Source of the DNA: JAICND01 sp040905905
GTDB taxonomy: Bacteria > Actinomycetota > Acidimicrobiia > Spongiisociales > ZC4RG35
Assembly: GCA_040905905.1 (NCBI GenBank)
Contig: JBBDQN010000001.1
Location: forward strand, 1-14,069
Reading direction: 5' to 3'
Length of the DNA stretch: 14,069 nt
Shown here: positions 8,064-14,069 of the stretch, one piece after another
Numbering within the stretch: the first letter of the stretch is position 1
How the letters are laid out: each line of letters begins with the position of its first letter
Program-made: the position numbers and the translations under genes
The notes under the pieces: model-generated
The model's database searches: none
What the model saw: the letters and a program-made list of their open reading frames with translations, nothing else
What the model was told of the DNA's origin: nothing

Positions 8064-8069
8064 TAAAAT
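8064..8069 (+). promoter_or_regulatory. Candidate -10 box of the tRNA-Thr gene
   Basis: TAAAAT ends ten bases before the mature tRNA 5' end and is the most AT-rich hexamer in the holB-tRNA gap. No good -35 is seen at 16-18 bases upstream, so the tRNA could instead be read through from holB. Confidence 0.4.
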
Positions 8070-8079
8070 GAATCCTCCC

Positions 8080-8152
8080 GCCGGGGTAGCTCAGTCGGTA
8101 GAGCAGCTCACTCGTAATGAGCAGGCCAGGGGTTCGATTCCCCTCTCCGGCT
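8080..8152 (+). tRNA. tRNA-Thr (anticodon CGT)
   Basis: A full cloverleaf can be folded by eye. The acceptor stem GCCGGGG (8080-8086) pairs with CTCCGGC (8145-8151), with one G-U pair. The D stem is GCTC/GAGC (8089-8092, 8101-8104). The anticodon stem GCTCA/TGAGC (8106-8110, 8118-8122) encloses the loop CTCGTAA with anticodon CGT at 8113-8115. The variable loop has five bases, and the T stem AGGGG/CCCCT (8128-8132, 8140-8144) holds the loop TTCGATT. The discriminator is T8152, and CCA is not encoded, so it must be added after transcription. It reads ACG threonine codons. TAAAAT (8064-8069) just upstream could be its -10 box. Confidence 0.96.
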
Positions 8153-8190
8153 CTCGTCTCTCGGGCTCTTTGTCTCTTCCGACATCCGTC

Positions 8191-8196
8191 TACCGT
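8191..8196 (+). promoter_or_regulatory. Candidate -10 box close to the sigma factor start
   Basis: TACCGT, inside GTCTACCGT (8188-8196), sits nine bases before the ATG at 8206. A -10 box here would give an mRNA with almost no leader, which fits the lack of a Shine-Dalgarno site. The GGAAT/GTT type of SigR-dependent promoter is not visible, so autoregulation cannot be claimed from this stretch. Confidence 0.3.
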
Positions 8197-8205
8197 TTGA
8201 TCCGC

Positions 8206-8781
8206 ATGGCAGATCAGGCGACCTTTCAAGAGGACACGATGCCTCTGGCGCAACAGCTCTACGCCGCCGCCATGCGACTCACCCGCAATCCCTCCGACGC
8301 CGAAGACCTCGTACAGGAGACATACCTCAAGGCGTTCCGGGCCTACCACACGTTCGAGGCAGGCACCAACCTCAAGGCCTGGCTCTACCGCATCCTCACC
8401 AACACTTTCATCAACAACTACCGGCGTGATGGACGCCGACCCCAGGAGGTTGACCTGGGTGAGCTGCAGGATCTGTATCTCTTTCGACGACTCAACGACG
8501 GCGGGGGAGGCACCACTCGGTCGGCCGAGGATCAACTTCTCGAGGGGCTCGTGGAAGAGGACATCAAGCGGGCTGTTGAGGAACTGCCAGAGAACTTCCG
8601 CTTACCCGTTTTGCTCGCAGATCTGGAAGGTTTCAGCTACAAGGAGATCGCCGAAATCCTCGACATTCCGATCGGAACGGTGATGTCAAGGCTGCATCGG
8701 GGAAGAAAGGCCCTTGAGCGAGCGTTGTGGGACTTTGCCCGCCAACGAGGACTGGTCGGAGGAAAAGCCGCTGATGAGTAG
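8206..8781 (+). CDS. sigR: ECF RNA polymerase sigma factor, SigR/SigH-like
   Basis: A 191-residue group 4 (ECF) sigma factor. Region 2 spans about residues 12-70, with DAEDLVQETYLKAFRAY and NLKAWLYRILTNTFINNYRR, which bind core polymerase and the -10 element. Region 4 spans about 125-175, with LPENFRLPVLLADLEGFSYK and a helix-turn-helix IAEILDIPIGTVMSRLHRGR that reads the -35. The sequence and the zinc anti-sigma gene directly after it match the SigR/SigH group, which switches on thioredoxin and thiol-protection genes under disulfide stress in actinobacteria. The frame is open back to 8068, but that part runs through the tRNA, so ATG 8206 is taken as the start. Its last bases overlap the anti-sigma start (ATGAGTAG). 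Confidence 0.92.
   Translation: MADQATFQEDTMPLAQQLYAAAMRLTRNPSDAEDLVQETYLKAFRAYHTFEAGTNLKAWLYRILTNTFINNYRRDGRRPQEVDLGELQDLYLFRRLNDGGGGTTRSAEDQLLEGLVEEDIKRAVEELPENFRLPVLLADLEGFSYKEIAEILDIPIGTVMSRLHRGRKALERALWDFARQRGLVGGKAADE
8758..8762 (+). promoter_or_regulatory. Shine-Dalgarno site of the anti-sigma gene
   Basis: GGAGG lies 11 bases before ATG 8774, inside the end of the sigma factor gene. It fixes the anti-sigma start at 8774 rather than at an upstream in-frame codon near 8714. Confidence 0.6.
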
Positions 8782-9004
8782 ACCATGTGACCATTGTTTT
8801 CACAGCGTCTACAGCTATCTCGACCAAGAGATCAGTTGGTTCGAAGCCTGGAGGATCCGCCGCCATTTGCGTACATGCGGGGGTTGCGAGTCGGCATACG
8901 TCTTCGAGGAAAAGCTGCTGTTGATGGTGAAAACCAGGTTGCGCGAGGACCTTCCGCCTGAGTTTCTCGAACGCCTCCGCCGCGCCCTCAGCGACGAAAC
9001 ATAG
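8774..9004 (+). CDS. rsrA: Zinc-binding redox anti-sigma factor, RsrA-like
   Basis: A 76-residue protein of the zinc anti-sigma (ZAS) group that holds an ECF sigma factor inactive until oxidation releases zinc. The ligand set is complete: C5, H31, C35 and C38, with the HxxxCxxC core HLRTCGGC. The 26-residue spacing between C5 and H31 equals that between C11 and H37 in Streptomyces RsrA, as far as I recall that sequence. An extra cysteine, C8, gives a CDHC start. The helices around YSYLDQEISW and the C-terminal part (PPEFLERLRRAL) fit the sigma-binding fold. It overlaps the end of the sigma gene, so the partner is evident. Disulfide formation among the zinc cysteines is the likely trigger, by family analogy. 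Confidence 0.92.
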   Translation: MSRPCDHCFHSVYSYLDQEISWFEAWRIRRHLRTCGGCESAYVFEEKLLLMVKTRLREDLPPEFLERLRRALSDET

Positions 9005-9017
9005 ACTCGCGACCCGC

Positions 9018-9023
9018 TACCGT
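9018..9023 (+). promoter_or_regulatory. Candidate -10 box before the Thr-rich protein gene
   Basis: TACCGT, within GCTACCGT, sits nine bases before the ATG at 9033, the same spacing as the copy before the sigma factor gene. No matching -35 is apparent. Confidence 0.28.
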
Positions 9024-9032
9024 GGGTGGGCG

Positions 9033-9347
9033 ATGATGCGCCGCAGTGTGGTGATTTTCGTTCTCTTCCTGGTGTCGATGGTCGGCGCAATCAGTGCCGG
9101 CGCCATCACGACGACCGCACCCGGAGGCGAAACCACGACCACGGCACCCGGGGAGATCACGACCACTGCTGTTGCCATCGATCCGGCCGTTCCTGTTGTC
9201 GAAGAACCGGAGGAACCGTTGCAGGCTGACTGGACGTACCGGTATTTCATCCCCACGCTGTTGCTGCTCGCCGCGGCCGTTGTCGTAGTGACGGTTGTTC
9301 AATATTTCGTGATGGTGGTGCGGAAACGCTATCGAGTGGTCCGGTGA
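9033..9347 (+). CDS. Small Thr-rich bitopic membrane protein
   Basis: A 104-residue protein of unknown function. An N-terminal hydrophobic segment (about 5-23, after MMRRS) looks like a signal peptide or membrane anchor. It is followed by a low-complexity extracytoplasmic linker with three TTTA units and Pro, Gly and Glu residues (25-65). A strong membrane helix (about 71-96) then ends in a basic cytoplasmic tail RKRYRVVR. The layout suggests a protein with a short outer segment tethered near the C-terminus. It starts 28 bases after the anti-sigma gene, with two adjacent ATG codons at 9033 and 9036; the G-rich GGGTGGG just upstream could serve as a ribosome site. The next gene overlaps its stop as GTGA. 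No family is recognised. Confidence 0.75.
   Translation: MMRRSVVIFVLFLVSMVGAISAGAITTTAPGGETTTTAPGEITTTAVAIDPAVPVVEEPEEPLQADWTYRYFIPTLLLLAAAVVVVTVVQYFVMVVRKRYRVVR
9105..9170 (+). repeat. Short in-frame tandem repeat coding TTTAPG units
   Basis: Three degenerate units of about 24-27 bases share ACGACC(A/G)C(G/T)GC followed by CCCGG. They encode TTTAPGGE, TTTAPGEI and TTTA in the Thr-rich linker. Such repeats can change length by slippage; whether they vary here is not known. Confidence 0.5.
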
Positions 9348-10402
9348 ACCAGGCTCCTCCCCACGCCAACGGCTGGCCGCTGGCGGGGCCGGTTGCAGCC
9401 CGGGTGGCCGGGACCTACGCCCTGGCCGAGACCTACCACGGCATCCGGTTGCGTGAATCTTTGCCGCCGATTGTCCATCAAGCGGTTTCGATGGTGGCGG
9501 AGGAAACCGGCCTCGAGACCCCCGGGCTCCCCGAGGTCCTGGTCGTTAGTCGGCGACAATGGGCCGAACGAAACCTGGCTACGTTCTCCCATCTGCTCGG
9601 CCCCCTCGAAGACAAACTCAGCCAGAGTCTGGAAGGCAGGGGAAGCGACGGTGGTCCCGCCGCCATCGCCCGCAAAGTAGTTGCCCTCGAAACCGGTGCC
9701 ATCCTTGGGTTCCTGGCGAGGCGGGTGCTCGGTCAGTATGAACTCGTCCTGCCCAGCGGTGACCACGGCGACGTCGTTGCTCTGGTTGGTGCCAATGTCC
9801 TGGCACTCGAGCGCCAGCATCAGTTTCGCCCCGCTGAATTCCGGCTGTGGATTGCTCTCCATGAGGCGACCCATCGGGCTCAGTTCGTTGGAGTGCCGTG
9901 GTTGCGGGGATATTTTCTCTCCCTGGTCACCGGTCTGGTCGAGGCAGCCGCCCCATCACCGGGTTTGTTGGCGAGATTGCTGGCCGAGGCACTGGAGGCC
10001 AGCAGGAAGGGCCGTCCGCTTATGGACGAGACCGGGATCCTCGGTCTCTTGGCCTCCCCCGAACAACGTCGATCGCTCGATCGGGTCCAGGCGTTGATGT
10101 CATTGCTCGAAGGCCATGGTCATGTGGTTATGGACCGACTCGGGGAGCGAGCGCTGAGGACCCAGGCGCGCATGTCCTCGATTCTGAAAGCGCGCCGGGC
10201 CGACCCGCGTACCCAGGTCTTTTTCAGATTGACCGGCCTCGAGATGAAGATGCGGCAATACGAGATGGGGGAACGATTTATCCAGGCCGTTGAACGCGAA
10301 GCCGGATGGACAGCGCTTGACCGTGCCTGGCTTGGGCCGGAGTGGCTGCCCACCCTCCCGGAGATCGAACAGCCTTCTTTGTGGTTGCAACGCGTCGCCT
10401 GA
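9344..10402 (+). CDS. Zinc-dependent metalloprotease, DUF2342 / F420-associated family
   Basis: A 352-residue protein of the DUF2342 (zincin_2) family, often named 'coenzyme F420 biosynthesis-associated' because of its distribution. The zinc-binding motif is HEATH (173-177) in WIALHEATHRAQFVGVPWL, a form of HExxH with intact catalytic glutamate (E174). The N-terminal half is variable and has no signal peptide, so it is likely cytosolic. The role in F420 biology is unproven and rests on phylogenetic profile. In mycobacteria a homologue also precedes tilS and hpt, so the neighbourhood is conserved. The GTG start overlaps the previous stop as GTGA. The end overlaps the tilS beginning. Confidence 0.88.
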   Translation: MNQAPPHANGWPLAGPVAARVAGTYALAETYHGIRLRESLPPIVHQAVSMVAEETGLETPGLPEVLVVSRRQWAERNLATFSHLLGPLEDKLSQSLEGRGSDGGPAAIARKVVALETGAILGFLARRVLGQYELVLPSGDHGDVVALVGANVLALERQHQFRPAEFRLWIALHEATHRAQFVGVPWLRGYFLSLVTGLVEAAAPSPGLLARLLAEALEASRKGRPLMDETGILGLLASPEQRRSLDRVQALMSLLEGHGHVVMDRLGERALRTQARMSSILKARRADPRTQVFFRLTGLEMKMRQYEMGERFIQAVEREAGWTALDRAWLGPEWLPTLPEIEQPSLWLQRVA

Positions 10403-11601
10403 GTCAACTGGCGGACTCCGTCCGTGAGGTAGCCGACTATCCACCCGGACCGCTGGTCGTGGCTCTGTCTGGCGGAGCTGACTCTGCGGCCTGTGCCTGG
10501 CTGGCCGGGTCGTACGGCCCCACCCGGGCCCTCCACGTTCACCATGGCCTGGCTGCTTCGGATCTGATGGAGGAGGCGGCCAGGGCCATCGCCAGCAAAC
10601 TCGATCTGTCCCTCGATGTCCTCCGGATCGAGGTCGAGCCCTGGTCGGAGGGGAAGGCCCGAGAACGGAGGTATGCGGCCCTGATCAGCGGTCTCGGGGC
10701 CCGGGAATGGCTATTGACCGCGCACACGGCCGATGATCAGGCCGAAACGGTTTTCGGTCATCTATTGCGGGGAGCTGGGCTGGAGGGACTGGCGGGAATC
10801 CCGGCCCGGCGACCGCCGGTGGCCCGTCCATTACTGGCGATCGACCGGTCGACCACGAGAGAGTTGGCCACTCTGGCCGGTCTTCCCTGGCATGACGATC
10901 CCAACAATGTCGACCTTGGCCCCCTTCGCAACCGGCTTCGTCTCCGGCTTATCCCCCAGATCGAGGCCGACTACAACCTTGGATTCCGCCGACACCTGGT
11001 GGAGTTGGCCACGACGGCAGCTGCCCTCGATGCGGGACCCCTGGTCGGCCCGATCGTGGCCGACGGGGAAATCCGTCTGCCTCTCCCGATGCTGGCGGCA
11101 GTGGAACCGAAGGTGGCAATCCGATCGGTCCGCGAGGCCGTACGTCCCTTGCGCGCCGGCTATTCGCTAACCCGGGCCGAAACCGATCGCATCTGGAAGG
11201 TGGTGCTGGGTTCCATGCACTCCACGGAGCTAACGGGCGGGATCACCGTCACTACTGCGGGACCATGGTTGTGTCTGGGGGCAGCTGGCAGCGAACTGGC
11301 GGCGCCGGTGGAGTGGCGAATCCCCGGATCTGTCATGTGGGGCGGTTTTCGCCTCGATGCCGTAGTCACCAGAACCAGGCCGTTGGTGATGCCGTTGTCG
11401 CCCTGGCAGGTGGTGCTTGATCTCGATCGGGTCGGCGAAGAGTTAACGGTTCGTGGCGGTCCCCGGGGCACCCCTCAACTTCTCGCTGGAACCAAACTGG
11501 TTTGGGAGGTGGGGCGAAATGCCCATGCCTCGGGTTGGATAGACCACACCACACGCCGCTACCTTTCCGCACTGTGCGTGGAGCAGACCTCTCTTCCGTG
11601 A
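10381..11601 (+). CDS. tilS: tRNA(Ile)-lysidine synthetase
   Basis: TilS joins lysine to C34 of the tRNA-Ile with CAU anticodon, using ATP, so that it reads AUA and is charged with Ile. The PP-loop ATP pyrophosphatase motif is SGGADS (30-35 from GTG 10381). Further family blocks are HTADDQAETVFGHLLRGAGL and EGLAGIPARRPPVARPLL, then WHDDPNN and RNRLRLRLIPQIE. The C-terminal part is more divergent, as usual in this family. The protein is 406 residues from GTG 10381; GTG 10342 would add 13 residues and enlarge the overlap with the protease gene from 22 to 61 bases. Neither start has a clear ribosome site, so coupling to the protease gene seems likely. The hpt start overlaps the stop as GTGA. Confidence 0.95.
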   Translation: MVATRRLSQLADSVREVADYPPGPLVVALSGGADSAACAWLAGSYGPTRALHVHHGLAASDLMEEAARAIASKLDLSLDVLRIEVEPWSEGKARERRYAALISGLGAREWLLTAHTADDQAETVFGHLLRGAGLEGLAGIPARRPPVARPLLAIDRSTTRELATLAGLPWHDDPNNVDLGPLRNRLRLRLIPQIEADYNLGFRRHLVELATTAAALDAGPLVGPIVADGEIRLPLPMLAAVEPKVAIRSVREAVRPLRAGYSLTRAETDRIWKVVLGSMHSTELTGGITVTTAGPWLCLGAAGSELAAPVEWRIPGSVMWGGFRLDAVVTRTRPLVMPLSPWQVVLDLDRVGEELTVRGGPRGTPQLLAGTKLVWEVGRNAHASGWIDHTTRRYLSALCVEQTSLP

Positions 11602-12116
11602 AAACTCTCATCTCATCCGAGGACATCTCCCGCGAGTTATCAGCCATGGGAGCCCGCATCACTGCGGACTACCGGGACAAGGAACTACTGATGGTGGGGG
11701 TCCTCAAGGGGGCCTTCATGGTTATGGCCGATCTCGCCCGTCACGTCTCGATACCCGTCGAGTTCGACTTCATGGCTGTTTCGTCGTATGGAGCGTCAAC
11801 GCAGACCTCGGGGGTGGTTCGAATCCTCAAAGACCTCGATCAGGAGATCGCCAGTCGGCATGTCCTCATCGTGGAGGACATCATCGATTCCGGTCTCACC
11901 CTCAGTTATCTCCTCAAGTCTCTGTCGGTTCGTAAGCCGGCCTCGCTTGAGGTCGCCACACTCCTTCTCAAGGAGGGGATTCAACGGGTGCCCCTTGATG
12001 TGAAATACGTCGGCTTTCGAATTGGTCCGGAGTTCGTCATTGGTTACGGCCTCGACTACGCCGGGTTGTATCGCAACCTGCCCTATATAGGGGTCCTGGA
12101 GGGTGATCTCGGGTGA
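11598..12116 (+). CDS. hpt: Hypoxanthine (guanine) phosphoribosyltransferase
   Basis: A 172-residue purine salvage enzyme that makes IMP or GMP from hypoxanthine or guanine and PRPP. The PRPP-binding motif VLIVEDIIDSGLT (89-101) contains the acidic pair E93-D94 and the catalytic D97. SSYG (62-65) forms the flexible loop, LKG (36-38) binds pyrophosphate, and VGFRIGPEFVIGYGLDY (138-154) is the typical base-binding end region, followed by YRNLPYIGVL. Length is normal. The frame is open back to 11502, but GTG 11598 gives the family-like start and overlaps the tilS stop as GTGA. The tilS-hpt-ftsH order is conserved in many bacteria; here a kinase gene lies between hpt and ftsH. Confidence 0.96.
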   Translation: MKTLISSEDISRELSAMGARITADYRDKELLMVGVLKGAFMVMADLARHVSIPVEFDFMAVSSYGASTQTSGVVRILKDLDQEIASRHVLIVEDIIDSGLTLSYLLKSLSVRKPASLEVATLLLKEGIQRVPLDVKYVGFRIGPEFVIGYGLDYAGLYRNLPYIGVLEGDLG

Positions 12117-12859
12117 GTCCGACCCGGATGGAAATCGAGCAGATGTTGGCGGACCGCCTCGAATTCTTGATGGGAGTGGGCCACGACATGAGAGTCCCTC
12201 TCACCGGGATCGCCGGCTTCGCCACGGTCCTGTCAGAACTGGAGTCGACCCTGACCGACCCGACTGCTTCGGAGGCGGTGGCCTACATCCGCAAGGAGGC
12301 GTCCCGTCTGGTGGACATGCTCAACCAGCTTCTCTATTTCGGTCAGGTCGAGCAGGGAATGCCCCACCTCGAGATTGAGGCACTCGATCTGGGTCGGCTG
12401 GCCCGACATGCAATGGAACCTTTTGCCGCCCTCAACCCCTCCCTTACCTTCCGCCTCGTCCAGAACGGGGAGACGATGGTGGACGGGGACTTTCTCAAAC
12501 TGCATCGAGTGCTGGGCAACCTGATCGACAATGCAGTCAAACACAGCCCCCCGGCCGGACAGATCACCGTCGAGGTGGGCTCAAACCGCCAGGATGCCTG
12601 GATGGCGGTCACTGACCAGGGCGAGGGAGTCGCGGCCGCGGACCGCGACAGGATCTTCGATCGTTTCGTCCGTCTCAACAGCCGCCACCGGCCCGGGGCC
12701 GGAATCGGGCTCTACATAGTCAAAGGTTTGGTGGGTGCCCACGGTGGTTCGGTCACGCTGGAGGAGGCTGATGGCCCGAGGTTTGTGGTGCGCCTGCCCC
12801 TTCGGGCCGATGGCATCGATGTCGACGAGATCGTGGTGGAAGAGGGTGTGCGTAGTTAA
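12113..12859 (+). CDS. Sensorless cytosolic histidine kinase (HisKA + HATPase_c)
   Basis: A 248-residue protein consisting almost only of a histidine kinase core. The phospho-acceptor is H24 in GHDMRVPLTGIAGF, so only 23 residues precede it and there is no sensor domain, signal peptide or membrane helix. The ATP-binding domain has an N box NLIDNAVKH (136-144), G1 DQGEG (168-172), the F box FDRFVR (182-187) and G2 GAGIGL (195-200), all intact. In the H box the usual HExxT/N reads HDMRV, so the Thr/Asn needed for phosphatase activity in HisKA kinases is Val. No response regulator is adjacent. The input may come from a partner protein. The GTG start overlaps the hpt stop as GTGA. It most resembles PhoR-like kinase cores. 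Confidence 0.9.
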   Translation: MSPTRMEIEQMLADRLEFLMGVGHDMRVPLTGIAGFATVLSELESTLTDPTASEAVAYIRKEASRLVDMLNQLLYFGQVEQGMPHLEIEALDLGRLARHAMEPFAALNPSLTFRLVQNGETMVDGDFLKLHRVLGNLIDNAVKHSPPAGQITVEVGSNRQDAWMAVTDQGEGVAAADRDRIFDRFVRLNSRHRPGAGIGLYIVKGLVGAHGGSVTLEEADGPRFVVRLPLRADGIDVDEIVVEEGVRS

Positions 12860-12927
12860 AGGGGTTCTTCGACCCGGTAATTGATGAGTTCCCCTAGCCC
12901 GGCCGGTGCCGTAGCATCAGGTCTCTC
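12860..12927 (+). promoter_or_regulatory. ftsH upstream region with candidate -10 TAGCAT
   Basis: This 68-base gap separates the kinase gene from ftsH. TAGCAT (12912-12917) fits the TAnnnT form and lies ten bases before the GTG, so transcription from it would give an almost leaderless mRNA. No convincing -35 is found 16-18 bases upstream, and no Shine-Dalgarno site stands out. TTGATG at 12881 is too far from TAGCAT to pair with it. Confidence 0.35.
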
Positions 12928-14069
12928 GTGAATCGCACCCTTCGTACGCTTGCCATCTACGCCATAGCCATCCTCGCCCTGGCCCTGGTGGCCCAGCGCT
13001 GGTTCGACAACGTGGGTCAGCCGGCCGAAACGGCCCTCACCGGGTTTCTGAGCGAGGTGCGCCAGGGCAACGTCGAAAACGTCGAGATCCTCACCCGCAC
13101 CAACCAGGTGTTGGGTCGCGCTGCCGGCTCTCTTCTTCCTCCCGGTCAATTCGACCTGGTGGCGGCCTATCCCGACGGTTGGGAAGGGGAGCTGACCGAC
13201 CTCCTCTCCAGCGAAGGGATCAGCTTCGACGTCAACAACCAGCCTGACGGTCTGTTTGCAATTCTGATCAGCTTGCTTCCGTGGATTTTCTTGCTCGGGT
13301 TCATGATCTTCATCTTCATGCAGATGCAGGGAAGCGGGAACCGGGTGATGCAGTTCGGCAAAGCCCGGGCCCGGATGGTGACGAAAGAAACCCCGAAGGT
13401 GACCTTTGGCGACGTGGCCGGGCTGGTCGAAGCGATCGAAGAGTTGCAGGAGATCAAGGACTTTCTCCAGAACCCCGACAAATACCGCGCCCTCGGGGCC
13501 AAGATCCCCAAAGGGGTGCTGCTGTTCGGGCCTCCCGGCACCGGCAAGACCTTGCTCGCAAAAGCGGTCGCGGGCGAGGCCGGGGTCCCTTTCTTCTCGA
13601 TCTCCGGCTCGGACTTCGTCGAGATGTTCGTCGGCGTAGGTGCCTCCCGGGTACGCGACCTCTTTGAGCAAGCCAAAGGCCACGCCCCCGCCATTGTTTT
13701 CATCGACGAGATTGATGCGGTTGGGCGACACCGGGGAGCCGGGCTCGGCGGTGGTCACGACGAGAGAGAACAGACCCTCAACCAGTTGCTGGTCGAGCTC
13801 GACGGTTTCGAGACGAACGCGGGAGTGATCGTTATCGCCGCTACCAACCGCCCTGACATTCTCGACCCGGCTTTATTGCGTCCTGGACGCTTCGACCGTC
13901 AGATCGTCGTCGACAGCCCTGACATCATCGGACGCAAGGCCATTCTGGAGGTTCATTCGAAGGGCAAACCCCTGTCGGCCGAGATCGACCTCGAGGTTCT
14001 GGCTCGCCGCACCCCCGGGTTCACCGGTGCCGACCTGGCCAACCTCATCAATGAGGCCGCCCTTCTCAC
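12928..14069 (+). CDS. ftsH: ATP-dependent zinc metalloprotease FtsH, N-terminal part (partial at window end)
   Basis: The first 380 codons of a membrane-anchored AAA+ protease that unfolds and degrades membrane and short-lived cytosolic proteins. A first membrane helix (about 6-22) is followed by a periplasm-facing domain (about 25-110) and a second helix (about 111-131). The linker is QMQGSGNRVMQFGKARARM (132-150). The AAA domain has FGDVAG (160-165), Walker A GPPGTGKT (201-208), the pore loop MFVGVG (233-238), Walker B FIDEID (258-263), and the second region of homology ATNRPDILDPALLRPGRFDR with arginine fingers R321 and R324. The frame ends at TGADLANLINEAALL; the HExxH protease domain lies beyond the window. 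GTG 12928 is the only start after an in-frame stop at 12895. Confidence 0.97.
   Translation, partial: MNRTLRTLAIYAIAILALALVAQRWFDNVGQPAETALTGFLSEVRQGNVENVEILTRTNQVLGRAAGSLLPPGQFDLVAAYPDGWEGELTDLLSSEGISFDVNNQPDGLFAILISLLPWIFLLGFMIFIFMQMQGSGNRVMQFGKARARMVTKETPKVTFGDVAGLVEAIEELQEIKDFLQNPDKYRALGAKIPKGVLLFGPPGTGKTLLAKAVAGEAGVPFFSISGSDFVEMFVGVGASRVRDLFEQAKGHAPAIVFIDEIDAVGRHRGAGLGGGHDEREQTLNQLLVELDGFETNAGVIVIAATNRPDILDPALLRPGRFDRQIVVDSPDIIGRKAILEVHSKGKPLSAEIDLEVLARRTPGFTGADLANLINEAALL

Noticed and set aside
8068..8205. N-terminal extension of the sigma factor from an ATG at 8068
   Set aside because: It would translate through the complete tRNA-Thr gene. The family-like start is at 8206.
12856..13758. 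300-codon minus-strand open frame opposite ftsH
   Set aside because: The plus strand carries unmistakable FtsH motifs over the same bases. The minus frame has a charged, low-complexity composition and no recognisable domain.
1..14069. CRISPR arrays, insertion sequences, attachment sites or phage genes
   Set aside because: I looked for spaced direct repeats, terminal inverted repeats, transposase or integrase motifs and a repeat of the tRNA 3' end, and saw none. The tRNA-Thr shows no adjacent integration.

Overview
This window is a GC-rich, densely packed chromosomal segment. It most likely comes from an actinobacterium, and an Acidimicrobiia-like lineage is my best guess. Three observations support this: a SigR/RsrA-type redox sigma and zinc anti-sigma pair, a zinc-dependent protease of the family linked to F420 producers lying just before tilS-hpt-ftsH (an arrangement also known in mycobacteria), and a topoisomerase I that ends in repeated GR(Y/F)GPY modules and a lysine tail instead of zinc fingers. 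The taxonomic assignment is inference. I see no insertion sequence, phage, CRISPR array or foreign-looking block. This is essentially a housekeeping region.

Left part (1-2262). The end of a membrane-bound proton-pumping pyrophosphatase (hppA) is followed closely by a fused two-domain histidine phosphatase. A small SAM-dependent methyltransferase overlaps the end of that gene. They converge on a minus-strand pair: topA (DNA topoisomerase I) and, downstream of it, a 58-residue two-helix membrane protein.

Middle part (4857-8160). A 77-base divergent promoter region separates topA from a plus-strand run: an MFS exporter, tmk (thymidylate kinase) and holB (DNA polymerase III delta'), each overlapping the next. 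A tRNA-Thr(CGT) gene follows. DNA topology (topA), dTTP supply (tmk) and the replisome clamp loader (holB) are therefore grouped.

Right part (8206-14069). An ECF sigma factor and its small zinc anti-sigma factor form a probable thiol-redox switch. They are followed by a short Thr-rich bitopic membrane protein, a DUF2342-type zinc protease, tilS (tRNA-Ile lysidine synthetase), hpt (hypoxanthine phosphoribosyltransferase), a sensorless histidine kinase, and the first 380 codons of ftsH, cut by the window end. Stop and start codons overlap as GTGA or ATGA at most junctions, which suggests translational coupling throughout.

No clearly new system is evident. The points most worth a second look are the sensorless kinase between hpt and ftsH, whose H-box lacks the usual phosphatase-motif Thr/Asn; the tandem phosphatase; and a repeated CTACCGT element in front of several genes whose leaders are very short.
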